Of a DNA stretch of 64,000 nucleotides, positions 36,166 through 45,477 are shown one piece after another. Made by a program: the position numbers and the translations under genes. Location of the stretch: the NCBI GenBank assembly GCA_016793095.1, contig JAEUJQ010000032.1, positions 186,001 through 250,000 of the forward strand, given 5' to 3'. This DNA comes from Myxococcaceae bacterium. Lineage in GTDB: Bacteria; Myxococcota; Myxococcia; Myxococcales; Myxococcaceae. How positions within the stretch are numbered: the stretch's first letter is position 1; every line of letters begins with the position of its first letter. The notes under the pieces were generated by a model. The model ran no database searches, was not told the DNA's origin, and worked only from the letters and a program-made list of their open reading frames with translations.

Positions 36166-36867
36166 TCAGGGCAGATCGGCGCCCAGCAGCTCCTCGAACA
36201 CCACGTGGGCCGCCTCTTCGAAGAGCCGGTTCGCGGCGATGACGCCGCCGCAGTGGTTGGGCTCGCGCGCGAAGGTGAGCGCACGACACCGGGCCAGGGT
36301 GAGCTCCCAGAAGCGCTCGCTGCCCCGTGGGCGCAGGAAGTCGCGGATGAGCTCTCGCGGCCAGGGCACCATCGTGAACGGGTCGGCGTCGCTCGGCGTG
36401 GCGAAACAGTCGAGGTCGAAGTCGAGCAGCGTCGCCGGAGCGTTCGCCAGCGCGTCGAGAGCCGCCGGGTCCTCGAGGAGCCGCTCGAGCGTCGGCGCGG
36501 TGAAGAGCCGGTGTTCTCGCCCGGCCCGTGAGACCCACCTCGGGACCCGCTCGGCGCCTTCGGGCCAGGCCCGCGCGACGGCGATCACGTCGGACACGAG
36601 GCCCGCCTCCAGGGCCGCGAGGACGTGGTCGACGTTGCGCTCGTCGAGCGACGTGCGCGCGTAGTGGTCGAGCGCCGCAGGGTCATTCCCGGGAGGAGCG
36701 TGCCTGGGCGCGGCGAGGTCGAAGTGGCGATCGAAGGTGACGAGCAGCGCGGGAGCGCCCGGGTGAAGCGCCCAGCACGGCAGCGCCAGCCGGTGCGGGT
36801 CGAACAGGTAGCCTCGTGATGGACCCCGGCCCGCCAGCGCCAGCTCGATGATGCCCGCGAACGCCAT
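36166..36867 (-). CDS. UPF0489-like protein
   Basis: 233 residues from ATG at 36865-36867. The sequence LLDFDLDCFATPSDADPF near 145, together with LVTFDRHFDLAAPR near 45, resembles the arginase-like fold of UPF0489 (C5orf22-type) proteins, where a paired Asp-x-Asp would bind metal. NHCGGVIAANRLFEEAAHVVF lies near the end. No signal peptide is present. The frame is open further upstream but that part has no family features. It is convergent with the DUF2058 gene (12 bp between stops). Family assignment is by motif only. Confidence 0.6.
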   Translation of the reverse strand: MAFAGIIELALAGRGPSRGYLFDPHRLALPCWALHPGAPALLVTFDRHFDLAAPRHAPPGNDPAALDHYARTSLDERNVDHVLAALEAGLVSDVIAVARAWPEGAERVPRWVSRAGREHRLFTAPTLERLLEDPAALDALANAPATLLDFDLDCFATPSDADPFTMVPWPRELIRDFLRPRGSERFWELTLARCRALTFAREPNHCGGVIAANRLFEEAAHVVFEELLGADLP

Positions 36868-37252
36868 GGAGCTCCCATACACGAGGGCGCGAGCCCTTGC
36901 GCGGCGGTCGCGGCAGTCCGCCGCAAGCAGCGACGGTCCTGCGCACGACAGGAACTTCGAGGGCACGAAGGTCACCGCCTGGGCCGGCGCGGCGCGAGCC
37001 CGAGCGGCCGCACAGCACGACGAGGGTGCGGAAGCCGGGGCCGGCTGGCCGGCGTTCGAGTTCGAGCGGGACGACGCGTGTGCGGCGCTGCGACTCACGT
37101 CGTGTCGTTCGACCGCGACGACGGGCAGCACCACGCGCGCGTCGCGTCGCCGCGAGGTGTCAGGGCGAGTCGAGAGCCTGGCGGCGCTCGAGCTCGTCGT
37201 GGCGACCTCGGGATTCCTGCCGCGCGCACCACGGGCGCGCTACACCACGGGC
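36868..37252. other. 385-bp divergent intergenic stretch
   Basis: It separates the UPF0489-like gene (minus) from the SDR gene (plus). Open frames here are shadows. No operator, promoter match, repeat or RNA gene stands out. Confidence 0.5.
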
Positions 37253-38032
37253 ATGGATCTGGGACTTCACGGCAGGGTCGCCCTCGTCACCGGCAGCACG
37301 CGCGGCATCGGGCACCACACCGCGCTCACGCTCGCGAAGGAGGGCTGCGACGTCGCCATCTGCGGGCGCACGAAGGAGCCCCTCGACCAGGCTGCGGAGC
37401 GCCTCGCCGCGACCGGGCGCCGCGTCACGGCGTCGCAGGTCGATCTGCTCGAGCCCGGCGGCGTGGAGCGCTTCGTCTCGACCGCCGTCGAGTCGCTCGG
37501 CCGGCTGGACGTCGTCGTGGCGAACGTGGGCGGGACGTTCGGCGGCAACTTCCTCGAGACGTCGCCCGCTGACTGGCTGAAGACCTTCGAGGTCAACCTG
37601 GTGCACGCGGTGCGGGTCATTCAGGCCGCCGCGCCGCACCTGGCTCGCAGCGACGCCGCGAGCGTCGTCATCATCGCCAGCATCTCGGGCTCACGGCCGG
37701 GCCCTCGCGCGCAGTACGGCGTCGCGAAGGCAGGCGAGATTCAGCTCGCGTCGTCGCTGGCCCGCGAGCTCGCCCCCCAGCGGATCCGCGTCAACGCCGT
37801 GAGCCCCGGCAGCATCTTGTGGGAGGGCGGCTCCTGGCACCGTCGCGCCACCACCATGCCGGACGTCATCAACCAGTTCGTCGCCCGCGAGTTCCCCTGG
37901 GGCCGCATGGGCACGCTCGACGAGATCGCCAACGTCATCACGTTCCTCTCGTCACCACGCGCGAGCTGGGTGAACGGCGCGAACGTGGTGGTGGACGGCG
38001 CTCAAGGGCAGCCGTCGATCAAGCTGCCGTGA
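37253..38032 (+). CDS. Short-chain dehydrogenase/reductase (SDR)
   Basis: 259 residues from ATG at 37253. The cofactor motif is VTGSTRGIGHHTAL near residues 12-25 (TGxxxGxG). VVANVGGTFGG corresponds to the NAG region, and the catalytic Ser is in IASISGSRPG near 145. The Tyr-Lys pair is QYGVAKAG near 156-160. The usual end of classical SDRs follows (FLSSPRASWVNGANVVVDGAQG). It is related to 3-oxoacyl-ACP reductase-like enzymes; the substrate is not evident. It stands alone between genes of other kinds. Confidence 0.93.
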   Translation: MDLGLHGRVALVTGSTRGIGHHTALTLAKEGCDVAICGRTKEPLDQAAERLAATGRRVTASQVDLLEPGGVERFVSTAVESLGRLDVVVANVGGTFGGNFLETSPADWLKTFEVNLVHAVRVIQAAAPHLARSDAASVVIIASISGSRPGPRAQYGVAKAGEIQLASSLARELAPQRIRVNAVSPGSILWEGGSWHRRATTMPDVINQFVAREFPWGRMGTLDEIANVITFLSSPRASWVNGANVVVDGAQGQPSIKLP

Positions 38033-38049
38033 GCTTCACCCGCAGCGCG

Positions 38050-40731
38050 TCACTGACACAGCTGGGGCAGGTCCCGCACCGGGCTGAAGATGGTGTCGAC
38101 GCGCTGGATCTCGCAGGCGGTGAACCCGGACGTCCCGGTGATGAGATCGACGAGCACCGCGCCCGCCGCCCCGCCGCCGCCACCGCCACCCGCCTCGTAG
38201 AGGCCGCTGTTCTCGGAGTCGAGGTAGCTGGTGCCGGGCAGGCCAGCTGACGGGTTGCCGTACATCGCGCCCCCGCTGCCGCCGTTGCCGCCGTTGAACG
38301 AGCCTCCAGCGCCGCCCGGCGCGCTGGTGAACCCGGGAATGACGTTGCCGTCAGCCCCGTCACGGCCTCCACCGAAGAGGAAGCCGAGGTCGATGATGCC
38401 CGCGCCCTCGCCACCGCCGCCACCGTTCGAGAGGACGTACGAGCGCGTCGCGACGACGTACGGCGACTGAATGACGATGGTGCCGCCGCTGCCACCACCG
38501 CCGCCGCCGCCGGGGCCCTGCGTCATCGTGACCGAGCCGCCAGCGCCTGCGCCGCCAGCGCCATTGACGAGGATCTTCGAGTCGTCCATCAGGATGCCGA
38601 AGCGCGCGACGAGCTGAACGGCTCCACCGCCAGCGCCGCCGACCCCTCCCTGCGTGCCGCCGCCGTTGCCACCCGGACAGCCGCCGACGAGCGCGAAGCG
38701 CATGCGGGTCCTCGAGACTCCCGCCGTGCCGCCCGTCGTGAAGGTGCTGCCGCCGCCGCCCGGTGCGCCGGGCGAGTGGAAGCTGCCTGCGCCGCCAGCG
38801 CCAGCCGCGGTGTTGTTGTTGGTGCCGCCGTTCCCACCTGCCGAGGTGCCGCAGTTCAGGTTGCCTGCGGCACCGGGGATCGTGCCGCGCCCCGAGGCGT
38901 CGATGACTGCATTGCTCAGGATGATGGCGGTGTGGGCGAGCAGGATGACGGGCCGGTTGCCGGTAAGCCGCAGACTGCTGGTCGAGTTCATGTAGAACGA
39001 GTCGAAGACGAGCACCACGGCAGGCCCCGTCGGCGTCATCACCTCGGCCGTGAGTGGACGGGGCGTGGGCCAGGCCCCGCCAAAGGCGAGCGTCGTGCTG
39101 TTGAAGCTCGCCGCACCGTTGAGCTCCAGGATGCCGTTGGGCGGCCGCGGGAGCGTCGCGGGGTCGACGTTCGCAGGAGACCAGCCAAAGGCCATGCCGG
39201 GCGCGGGGCCGCACATGCCACCCGGCCGACAGACGTCTCCCGCGTTGGGGCAGGTCCCCGCGAAGTTCACCGAGTAGAGGCAGGTCTGATTCCACTGGCA
39301 CGAGCCGGTCGGCTGCCAGCACGGGCCCGAGGGAGGCGTGTTGCAGGTGAGCGTCGTCCCCGCGCGGCACTGCCCGGCCTGGCACGTCTCGTTGTACGTG
39401 CAGGTGTTGCGGTCGTTGCACGGCTGCGCGCCGCAGGACGGGTCTTCGCAATCGGTGAGGCCGTTGAGGTTGTCGTCGAGGCCGTTCCCGCAGTTGATCT
39501 CGGTGCACTGCCACGGGAGACACGGGCCACCGACCGCGCCGCCGTCTGGCAGCCGAGACAACCCGCCATCGGCGCCGGGCACGCCGATGATGCCGCCATC
39601 GGGGCCGATGATGACGGCCGGGCCTCCGTCAGGGTACGTCGGCACGCCGCCATCAGCCGACGCGGGCAGGCAGAGGCCAGCCGAGCACCGATAGCCACCA
39701 GGGCATGTCACCGTCGCGCACGCCGTCTCGACACAGGCGCCCGTCGAACCGCAGGCCTGTCCAGCGGGGCAGGGCCCACCGTTCGGCCCGCAGCTGGCCG
39801 GCACGCACGCGCCCTGCGCACACGCCAACCCCATGGGGCACACCACGCCGATGCAGCGAGCTTCGATACAGGCGTTGTTCACGCAGACCTGCGTGGGGCC
39901 GCAGCGCCCCTGACACGCCAGCGTGCCCGACCCGGCGCCGGAGCCGCCCGTGCCCGCGCCCGAGCCGCCCGTGCCTGCGCCGGAGCCGCCCGTGCCCGCG
40001 CCCGAGCCGCCCGTGCCTGCGCCCGAGCCGCCCGTGCCAGCGCCCGAACCACCACCCGTGCCCGCGCCGGAGCCGCCCGTGCCTGCACCGGAGCCACCCG
40101 TCCCCGCGCCGGAGCCACCCGTCCCCGCGCCGGAGCCACCCGTCCCCGCACCGGAAGAGCCCGCGCCTGCGCCCGAACCCGCCGAGCCGCCGCCAGTCGC
40201 CTGAGGCACCATGGAGGGACCGGGGCCCGTGCCGGGGCCGCCACCCGCGCCGCCTCGGTCGTAGCACTTGCCGTCTGCTGCGCACCGCTGGTCCCCAGCG
40301 CACGTCACGCCGAGGCACTTCTTCGGAATGCACTCCTGCGCGACGCAGACCTCGGCCTGGGTGCAGGTGTCGATCTCGCAGCTGCGCGTGTAGCAGCCTC
40401 CTCGAACGCAGGTGCCTCCGCCCGAACAGCTCTTCCCGACGCACTGCTCGTCGGTGCACGTCCCTCCTGCGCAGACCTGCCCCTCACCGCAGGTGCGGTT
40501 CGCGCACGCTCTCGCGTAGCAGCTCCCGCTCACGCAGGCCTGACCCTCGCCACAAGCCGTGTCGGGGCACGTCGGCTTCGGCACGCAGATCTTCGCGGGC
40601 CCGCAGATGTCCGTGCCGGAGCACTCACTGTCGAAGGTGCAGGGGGTGCCGGCCGGTGGACCGCCCCCACAGGTGCACGCAGCGAGGGACAGCGCGAAGG
40701 CACAGAGGACGATCGGAGCGGAGACTCGCAT
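38050..40731 (-). CDS. Giant cysteine- and glycine-rich surface lipoprotein
   Basis: 893 residues. The signal ends in the lipobox LSLAAC (Cys at about residue 18). Residues 18-170 are a series of disulfide-type repeats, C-x6-C or similar (DTACGEGQACVSGSCYARAC, CTQAEVCVAQECIPKKC). Residues about 180-267 are a 7-residue repeat GSGAGTG. Then follows another cysteine-rich block and, from about 525, a beta-helix-like region (SLRLTGNRPVILLAHTAIILS). A very glycine-rich tract extends almost to the end. The layout resembles large myxobacterial outer-membrane adhesins: disulfide modules, a flexible linker and a glycine-rich tip. Confidence 0.85.
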   Translation of the reverse strand: MRVSAPIVLCAFALSLAACTCGGGPPAGTPCTFDSECSGTDICGPAKICVPKPTCPDTACGEGQACVSGSCYARACANRTCGEGQVCAGGTCTDEQCVGKSCSGGGTCVRGGCYTRSCEIDTCTQAEVCVAQECIPKKCLGVTCAGDQRCAADGKCYDRGGAGGGPGTGPGPSMVPQATGGGSAGSGAGAGSSGAGTGGSGAGTGGSGAGTGGSGAGTGGSGAGTGGGSGAGTGGSGAGTGGSGAGTGGSGAGTGGSGAGTGGSGAGSGTLACQGRCGPTQVCVNNACIEARCIGVVCPMGLACAQGACVPASCGPNGGPCPAGQACGSTGACVETACATVTCPGGYRCSAGLCLPASADGGVPTYPDGGPAVIIGPDGGIIGVPGADGGLSRLPDGGAVGGPCLPWQCTEINCGNGLDDNLNGLTDCEDPSCGAQPCNDRNTCTYNETCQAGQCRAGTTLTCNTPPSGPCWQPTGSCQWNQTCLYSVNFAGTCPNAGDVCRPGGMCGPAPGMAFGWSPANVDPATLPRPPNGILELNGAASFNSTTLAFGGAWPTPRPLTAEVMTPTGPAVVLVFDSFYMNSTSSLRLTGNRPVILLAHTAIILSNAVIDASGRGTIPGAAGNLNCGTSAGGNGGTNNNTAAGAGGAGSFHSPGAPGGGGSTFTTGGTAGVSRTRMRFALVGGCPGGNGGGTQGGVGGAGGGAVQLVARFGILMDDSKILVNGAGGAGAGGSVTMTQGPGGGGGGGSGGTIVIQSPYVVATRSYVLSNGGGGGEGAGIIDLGFLFGGGRDGADGNVIPGFTSAPGGAGGSFNGGNGGSGGAMYGNPSAGLPGTSYLDSENSGLYEAGGGGGGGAAGAVLVDLITGTSGFTACEIQRVDTIFSPVRDLPQLCQ
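39930..40190. repeat. 21-bp coding repeats (GSGAGTG linker)
   Basis: About twelve tandem 21-bp units encode GSGAGTG on the minus strand in the surface lipoprotein. The units differ mostly at third codon positions, so the peptide repeat is more conserved than the DNA. The copy number may vary between strains. Confidence 0.9.
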
Positions 40732-40820
40732 CACAAACGCCGACTCTAGCCGCGACTGGAAACGATCAGGCAGTCTCCGGCCGGACGACCGATGGCATGT
40801 CGTCTGCTGTACGACACGAC

Positions 40821-41381
40821 TCAGTGCAGCAGCCATGGCCGGCGCAACAGCGCGACCACCTCACGGAGCGTCCACCTCGCGCGGCTCCCCATTGCCAGCT
40901 CACGCGCGACTGGCGAGGCCACCACCGCGACGCCCACGCGCCGGAAGTGAGAGACGGCCCGGTAGGCATGGAAGTCGTCGGTGACGAGCCAGGCGTCGGA
41001 CCAGGCGTGAGCACGGAGCAGCTCCGCCGAGCGCCGCGCGTTCTCGAAGGTGGAGCCGCTGGCCGGCTCGAGGACGCAGGCGGCCTCGGGGACTCCAGCC
41101 CCGATGGCGAGTCGCGCAGCCGCTGCCGCTTCGGACACCGGGGCCCCGCCGCCCGAGAAGAGCAGCCGCTCGCCGAGCCCCGCGCGGTAGAGGCCCACCG
41201 CGTGGGTCACGCGGGCGACGAGCGCCTCCGAGGGCGTGCCGTCGGGGAGCACCCGCGCGCCGAGCACGATGATGGCCTGCCGACGAACGGGCACGGCGCG
41301 GCGCCGGCCAAAGCGGTGGACGCGCACCGACAGGGCGGTCACCGACAGCGCGAGCGCCGACGCGAGGAGGACGGCGGTCAC
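40821..41381 (-). CDS. YdcF/DUF218-family membrane-anchored protein
   Basis: 186 residues from GTG at 41379-41381, overlapping the preceding stop by four bases. A single N-terminal hydrophobic helix (AVLLASALALSVTALSV) is followed by the DUF218 core AIIVLGARVLPDGTPSEALVARVTHAV. GERLLFSGGGAPVSEA, SGSTFENARRSAELL and DAWLVTDDFHAYRAVSHF are the family's conserved blocks. DUF218 proteins such as SanA/YdcF are linked to envelope integrity and vancomycin resistance; biochemical role is unproven. It is translationally coupled to the transglutaminase-like gene. Confidence 0.88.
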   Translation of the reverse strand: MTAVLLASALALSVTALSVRVHRFGRRRAVPVRRQAIIVLGARVLPDGTPSEALVARVTHAVGLYRAGLGERLLFSGGGAPVSEAAAAARLAIGAGVPEAACVLEPASGSTFENARRSAELLRAHAWSDAWLVTDDFHAYRAVSHFRRVGVAVVASPVARELAMGSRARWTLREVVALLRRPWLLH

Positions 41382-42202
41382 TTCCCGCTCCGCACGACGC
41401 GCCGGCTGCCCGACGCGAGCTCGAGGTAGAGCGAGCCCGCTGCGTCCGGGAACGCGAGGTAGACCCGCGCCTCGCGCCCGCCCTCCTCGACGGTCGGGTC
41501 CACGTGGGCCCCATCGACCCGCCGGACCCACGCGTGAGGCCATGCTCGCCCGTCCTCGAGCACCAGCCCGAGCTGCACCACGTCGCCCGGCGTAGCGTGG
41601 GCCGCGAGCCAGGCTCGGGCCGCTGGCAGACACGCCGAAGCGGCCCGCTCCTCGAGGGGCACGCCGCGCACCGGCACCACCTTCACGCCAGCGTCAGGTG
41701 CGACGCGCACGATGGGCCCCCGCCCTTCGACGGGGAAGCCCTCGGCGAACGGGTCCGCGCCTGGTCGTGGCTCGCGCCCGTCACGCTCGAAGCGGCTCGC
41801 CACGCGCCCCTCCGAGTCGAGCACGTCCACGCGCTCGAGCGCGCCCGCGCCGTCCCACCGCACCGCGAGCTTCACGCCGTCGAGGGTGCCGCGCCCGCCC
41901 TCGAACAGGCACAGCCGCTCGCGCGTCCCGGTGCGCTCCTCACGAACGTCGAGGCACCCCGACGGTCGTCGCCTCGACAGCGCCCACAGCTCGGAGACGA
42001 GCCCGTTCGCGTCGCGGCCCTCGTCATCGACGCTCCAGGACGTCTCGAAGGCGCGCTCACCGTCGCGGAAGACGTGGCGCGCGCGGTACGACACTCGTCC
42101 GTCGCTCACGGCGAGCTCGACGACGCCCACCGGCACGCCCTGCACGACGTGCACGAGCCGCAGTGGCGTGGCCGTCACGACGAGGGCGAAGAGCCAGGGC
42201 AC
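41378..42202 (-). CDS. Secreted transglutaminase-like protein
   Basis: 274 residues with a signal peptide-like start (MPWLFALVVTATPLRL). The first two thirds are beta-rich without known family. Near residue 197 is SACLPAARAWLAAHATPGDV, then AWPHAWVRRVDGAHVDPT near 228-245. Cys, His and Asp lie in the order and context of the transglutaminase-like fold (C...HAW...DPT), but spacing is short and the usual GVPAR segment is missing, so it is a divergent or degenerate member. It shares a four-base overlap with the YdcF gene and is divergent from the chemoreceptor fusion. Processing of envelope proteins or peptidoglycan is possible. Confidence 0.65.
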   Translation of the reverse strand: MPWLFALVVTATPLRLVHVVQGVPVGVVELAVSDGRVSYRARHVFRDGERAFETSWSVDDEGRDANGLVSELWALSRRRPSGCLDVREERTGTRERLCLFEGGRGTLDGVKLAVRWDGAGALERVDVLDSEGRVASRFERDGREPRPGADPFAEGFPVEGRGPIVRVAPDAGVKVVPVRGVPLEERAASACLPAARAWLAAHATPGDVVQLGLVLEDGRAWPHAWVRRVDGAHVDPTVEEGGREARVYLAFPDAAGSLYLELASGSRRVVRSGK

Positions 42203-42310
42203 AGCGCACGAGTCTCGTCCGCGAGCGGCGCGTCGTCGAGTGCGCGACGACGTGGCCTGCCGAGCCGGAAAAACCTGCGGAGCATGGCGGGTGCGCTACG
42301 GTTCGGCCCA

Positions 42311-45300
42311 ATGGAGAGCCGCCGCACCCTCGCCGTCGCTGGCATCCTGGGAGGGCTGTCGACCGGGACGCTGGTCGGCCTGGTGCTGCTCGCGCTGACG
42401 GGCCAGCCCTCGACGGTGACGGCGTGGACGCTGCTCCTGCTGTCGTCGATCGCGAGCGTGACGGTGACGCTCTGGGTCGCGCTGTGGCAGGCGGTCTTGC
42501 GCCGGGCCGAGGCGCGGCGCGCCGAGGTGCTTCGCCTGGTAGCGGGCGATCTCACCTCGCTGCCCTCGACGAGCGAGGCGAGCGACCCCGAGCTGCAGCA
42601 GCTCGCCCTCTCTTTGCGGCGCGCCATCTGGCAGGTCCAGCGCGTCACCGCGAGCCTCCACCGCACCAGCCGTGACGTCGAGGGGCGGGCCCGTTCACTG
42701 CTCGAAGCGGCCCGCCGCCAGGGAGGCGCGGTCGATCGCAGCGAGAAGGCCGTCGAGTCGATGGGCGAATCGCTCGAGGGCGCCGGCAAGCGCATCGCGC
42801 AGCTCGAGACGTTTGCCCGCGAGACGACGGGCTCGCTGTCCGAGATGACCGAGAGCATCGAGCAGGTGGCGGCCACGCTGGGCAGCCTGAACGAGGTGGC
42901 GCTCAAGCTGGCCGAGCGCGCCGACGCCTCGAGCCACCGGGCCGCCACGGTGTCCACCGAGGGCGAGGCGCTGGTGCGGCTGTCCACCCAGACGCGCGAG
43001 GCGGTCGCCGCGGCCGAAGGCGCCATCAACGCCGTGCGGCGCCGCTCGGACGAGACGGGGGAGCTGGCGCGCGAGGTGACGACGATGGCCGAGCGGGGCG
43101 TCTCGCTCGTCAACGACAACCTGCGCGGCTTGCAGCGCATCGACGACACCGTGCGCCACGCCACCCGCCTGGTGGACGCGCTGGGCGCCTCGAGCACCGA
43201 GATCGGCCGCGTCGTCGACGTCATCCAGGAGATCGCCGATCAGACGAACCTGCTCGCGCTCAACGCGTCCATCATCGCGTCACAGGCCGGCGAGAGCGGC
43301 AAGGCCTTCACCGTGGTGGCCAGCGAGATCCGCAACCTGTCCGAGAAGACGGCGCGCTCGACGCGGGAGATCGCCCAGAAGGTGAAGGCGGTCCGCGACG
43401 GCACCCAGCGCGCGGTCGATCTGGTGAGCCGGGCGCGGGACGAGGCGGCCGCTGGCGTGACGCTCGGCGAGAAGGCAGCCCAGGCGCTCACCGACATCCG
43501 CGGCATCTCGACGCGATCGCTCGCCGCCGTCGAGGCCACGCGCGCTGAGACGCAGCGGCTCGAGCAGGAAGGGCAGCTCGTCGCGGAGTCGAGCCGGCAG
43601 ACGGCCGAGCGCGTCTCGCAGGTGGTGCGGCTGGCGCAGGAGCAGGCGCTGTGGGGCCGCGAGCTCGCCCGGCAGATGCACGAGATGGCGCGCACCGCGA
43701 AGGACGCCACCACGCGCGCGCAGCGGCAGGTGGAGGTGGGCCGCGAGCTGTCGGACTCGGTGCTGCGCCTCACCGCGGCCATCGACGAGATCCGCGCGGC
43801 GCACCTCGTCCTGACCCAGGGCGACTCCGCCATCGGTGAGGAGGTCGCCGAGGTCCGCGAAGACGCGCGCACCGTGGTGCGCATCGGCGACGCGCTCTCG
43901 CGGACCGTCGAGCAGTTGACCCACGAGGCGGAGACGCTCGATGGCGAGGTCTTCCGCTTCAAGCTGCCCCAGGCGCGCACCGGCGGCACCTTGTCCGTCG
44001 GGCTGCACCAGCCACTCGAGTGGGACCGTACCCGGGGCCTCGACCCGCTCTTCGTCATCCAGCTCCAGCTCGCCGAGGTGTCCGCGTCTCTCTACTCGAC
44101 GCTGGTGCGCCTCGAAGACGGCATGGTGGTGCCCGACCTCGCCGAGAGCTGGGAGTCGGACCCGACGGGGCGGCGCTATCGCTTCTCGTTGCGGCGGGGA
44201 GTGGTGTTCACCGACGGCGTGCAGCTCACCGCGACGCACGTGAAGGAGCACCTCGAGCGGCTGCTCGACCCCGCCAGCCGGGCGCCAGACGCGGCCCTCT
44301 TCAAGGACCTCGTGGGCGCGAAGGCGTTCCTCGCCAACGAAGCGAAGGGCGTCAGCGGCATCGAGGTGCTCGACCCGCACACCCTCGACATGAGGCTGGA
44401 GGAGCCGCGAGCCTTCTTCCTGCGCCTCCTGGCCCTGCCGTCGACGGGCATCACGCGCGTGGTGCAGGGCCGCGTCGTGGGCACCGGCCCCTTCCGCATC
44501 GACGACGCGTCGAGCTCGACCTCACTCGTGCTCGAGCGGAACCCTTCCTTCCACAAGCCCGGCCTGCCGCTGCTGGGGCGGGTGGAGTTCAAACAGCTCA
44601 CCGACCGACGAGCCGCCGTGGCCGCCTTCGCCGCGGGCGAGGTGCAGCTCGTGAGCAACCTGCACGCGAAGGACTTGACGGCCGCGGGCCTCGAGCCAAC
44701 CGACGCCTCGATGGTGAACACCCCCAACAGCTGGTTCCTCGGCTTCCACGCGCGGACCGCGCCCTACGACGACGTGCGGGTGCGCCGCGCCATCAGGGCC
44801 GGCCTCGACGTGCGCGCGGTCGTCGATGGCTTCCACCCGGGCGCCCGCGTCGCGCGCAGCCTCACGCCGCCCAACCTGCTGGAGGTGGACCGCATTCACG
44901 AGCCGCGCACTGATGTCACCCTCGCGCGCCGGCTGCTGTCGGAGGCAGGCCACGCGCGCCTGCGCATCACCCTGCCCTTCCCGCCCGACCGCGACACCCG
45001 GGACGAAGACCGCGTGCTCTTCGGTCCGCTCCTCGAGGCGGGGCTGGTCGAGCTCGACCACCAGCCGGTGCATGACGGCTTCTGGGACAAGGTGCGCGAG
45101 GGGCGCCTCGCCATCTTCCGCGGCAACTGGATCGCCGACGTCGCCGACCCCGACAACTTCCTGCACCTGCTGCTCAACTCGAAGGCGCAGAGCTACTACG
45201 GCCTCGGCTACCTCAACCCCGAGCTCGATCGGCTCACCGACGAGGCGCGTGTCACCATCGACCCCGGTCCGCGCGAGCAGCTCTACAAGAAGGCCGAGAC

Positions 45301-45439
45301 GCTCGTGCGCGAAGACTGCGTGCTGGTGCCGCTGTACCACGAGCGCTTCCACGCGGTGGCCACGCCCTCGGTGCAGGGGCTGCGGCTGCAGCAGACGCCA
45401 CCCCAGGTCCGCTACGAGGAGCTGTGGATCGCCTCCTGA
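42311..45439 (+). CDS. Methyl-accepting chemotaxis domain fused to a family-5 solute-binding protein
   Basis: 1042 residues from ATG at 42311. Two transmembrane helices lie near residues 7-30 and 37-60, joined by only about seven residues, so there is no periplasmic sensor. Residues 62-545 are a long coiled-coil receptor stalk with the CheA/CheW-binding hairpin tip IADQTNLLALNASIIASQAG near 307-326. From about residue 557 to the end follows a complete oligopeptide/nickel-type binding protein: GGTLSVGLHQPLEWD, LAESWESDPTGRRYRFSLRRG and SYYGLGYLNPELD near the end. If the helices insert normally the binding domain is cytoplasmic, unlike usual SBP_bac_5 proteins. It is probably a ligand sensor fed from inside the cell. 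Confidence 0.9.
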   Translation: MESRRTLAVAGILGGLSTGTLVGLVLLALTGQPSTVTAWTLLLLSSIASVTVTLWVALWQAVLRRAEARRAEVLRLVAGDLTSLPSTSEASDPELQQLALSLRRAIWQVQRVTASLHRTSRDVEGRARSLLEAARRQGGAVDRSEKAVESMGESLEGAGKRIAQLETFARETTGSLSEMTESIEQVAATLGSLNEVALKLAERADASSHRAATVSTEGEALVRLSTQTREAVAAAEGAINAVRRRSDETGELAREVTTMAERGVSLVNDNLRGLQRIDDTVRHATRLVDALGASSTEIGRVVDVIQEIADQTNLLALNASIIASQAGESGKAFTVVASEIRNLSEKTARSTREIAQKVKAVRDGTQRAVDLVSRARDEAAAGVTLGEKAAQALTDIRGISTRSLAAVEATRAETQRLEQEGQLVAESSRQTAERVSQVVRLAQEQALWGRELARQMHEMARTAKDATTRAQRQVEVGRELSDSVLRLTAAIDEIRAAHLVLTQGDSAIGEEVAEVREDARTVVRIGDALSRTVEQLTHEAETLDGEVFRFKLPQARTGGTLSVGLHQPLEWDRTRGLDPLFVIQLQLAEVSASLYSTLVRLEDGMVVPDLAESWESDPTGRRYRFSLRRGVVFTDGVQLTATHVKEHLERLLDPASRAPDAALFKDLVGAKAFLANEAKGVSGIEVLDPHTLDMRLEEPRAFFLRLLALPSTGITRVVQGRVVGTGPFRIDDASSSTSLVLERNPSFHKPGLPLLGRVEFKQLTDRRAAVAAFAAGEVQLVSNLHAKDLTAAGLEPTDASMVNTPNSWFLGFHARTAPYDDVRVRRAIRAGLDVRAVVDGFHPGARVARSLTPPNLLEVDRIHEPRTDVTLARRLLSEAGHARLRITLPFPPDRDTRDEDRVLFGPLLEAGLVELDHQPVHDGFWDKVREGRLAIFRGNWIADVADPDNFLHLLLNSKAQSYYGLGYLNPELDRLTDEARVTIDPGPREQLYKKAETLVREDCVLVPLYHERFHAVATPSVQGLRLQQTPPQVRYEELWIAS

Positions 45440-45477
45440 AGAGGCTGTAGGGCACGGTGACGATGCCCGGGCTCCGG

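Noticed and set aside
39923-40204. Plus-strand PAPEPPV repeat frame
   Set aside because: It is the complement of the GSGAGTG linker repeats of the minus-strand lipoprotein.
45450-45468. GGGCA/TGCCC hairpin after the chemoreceptor fusion as a terminator
   Set aside because: Only a five-pair stem and no T run.
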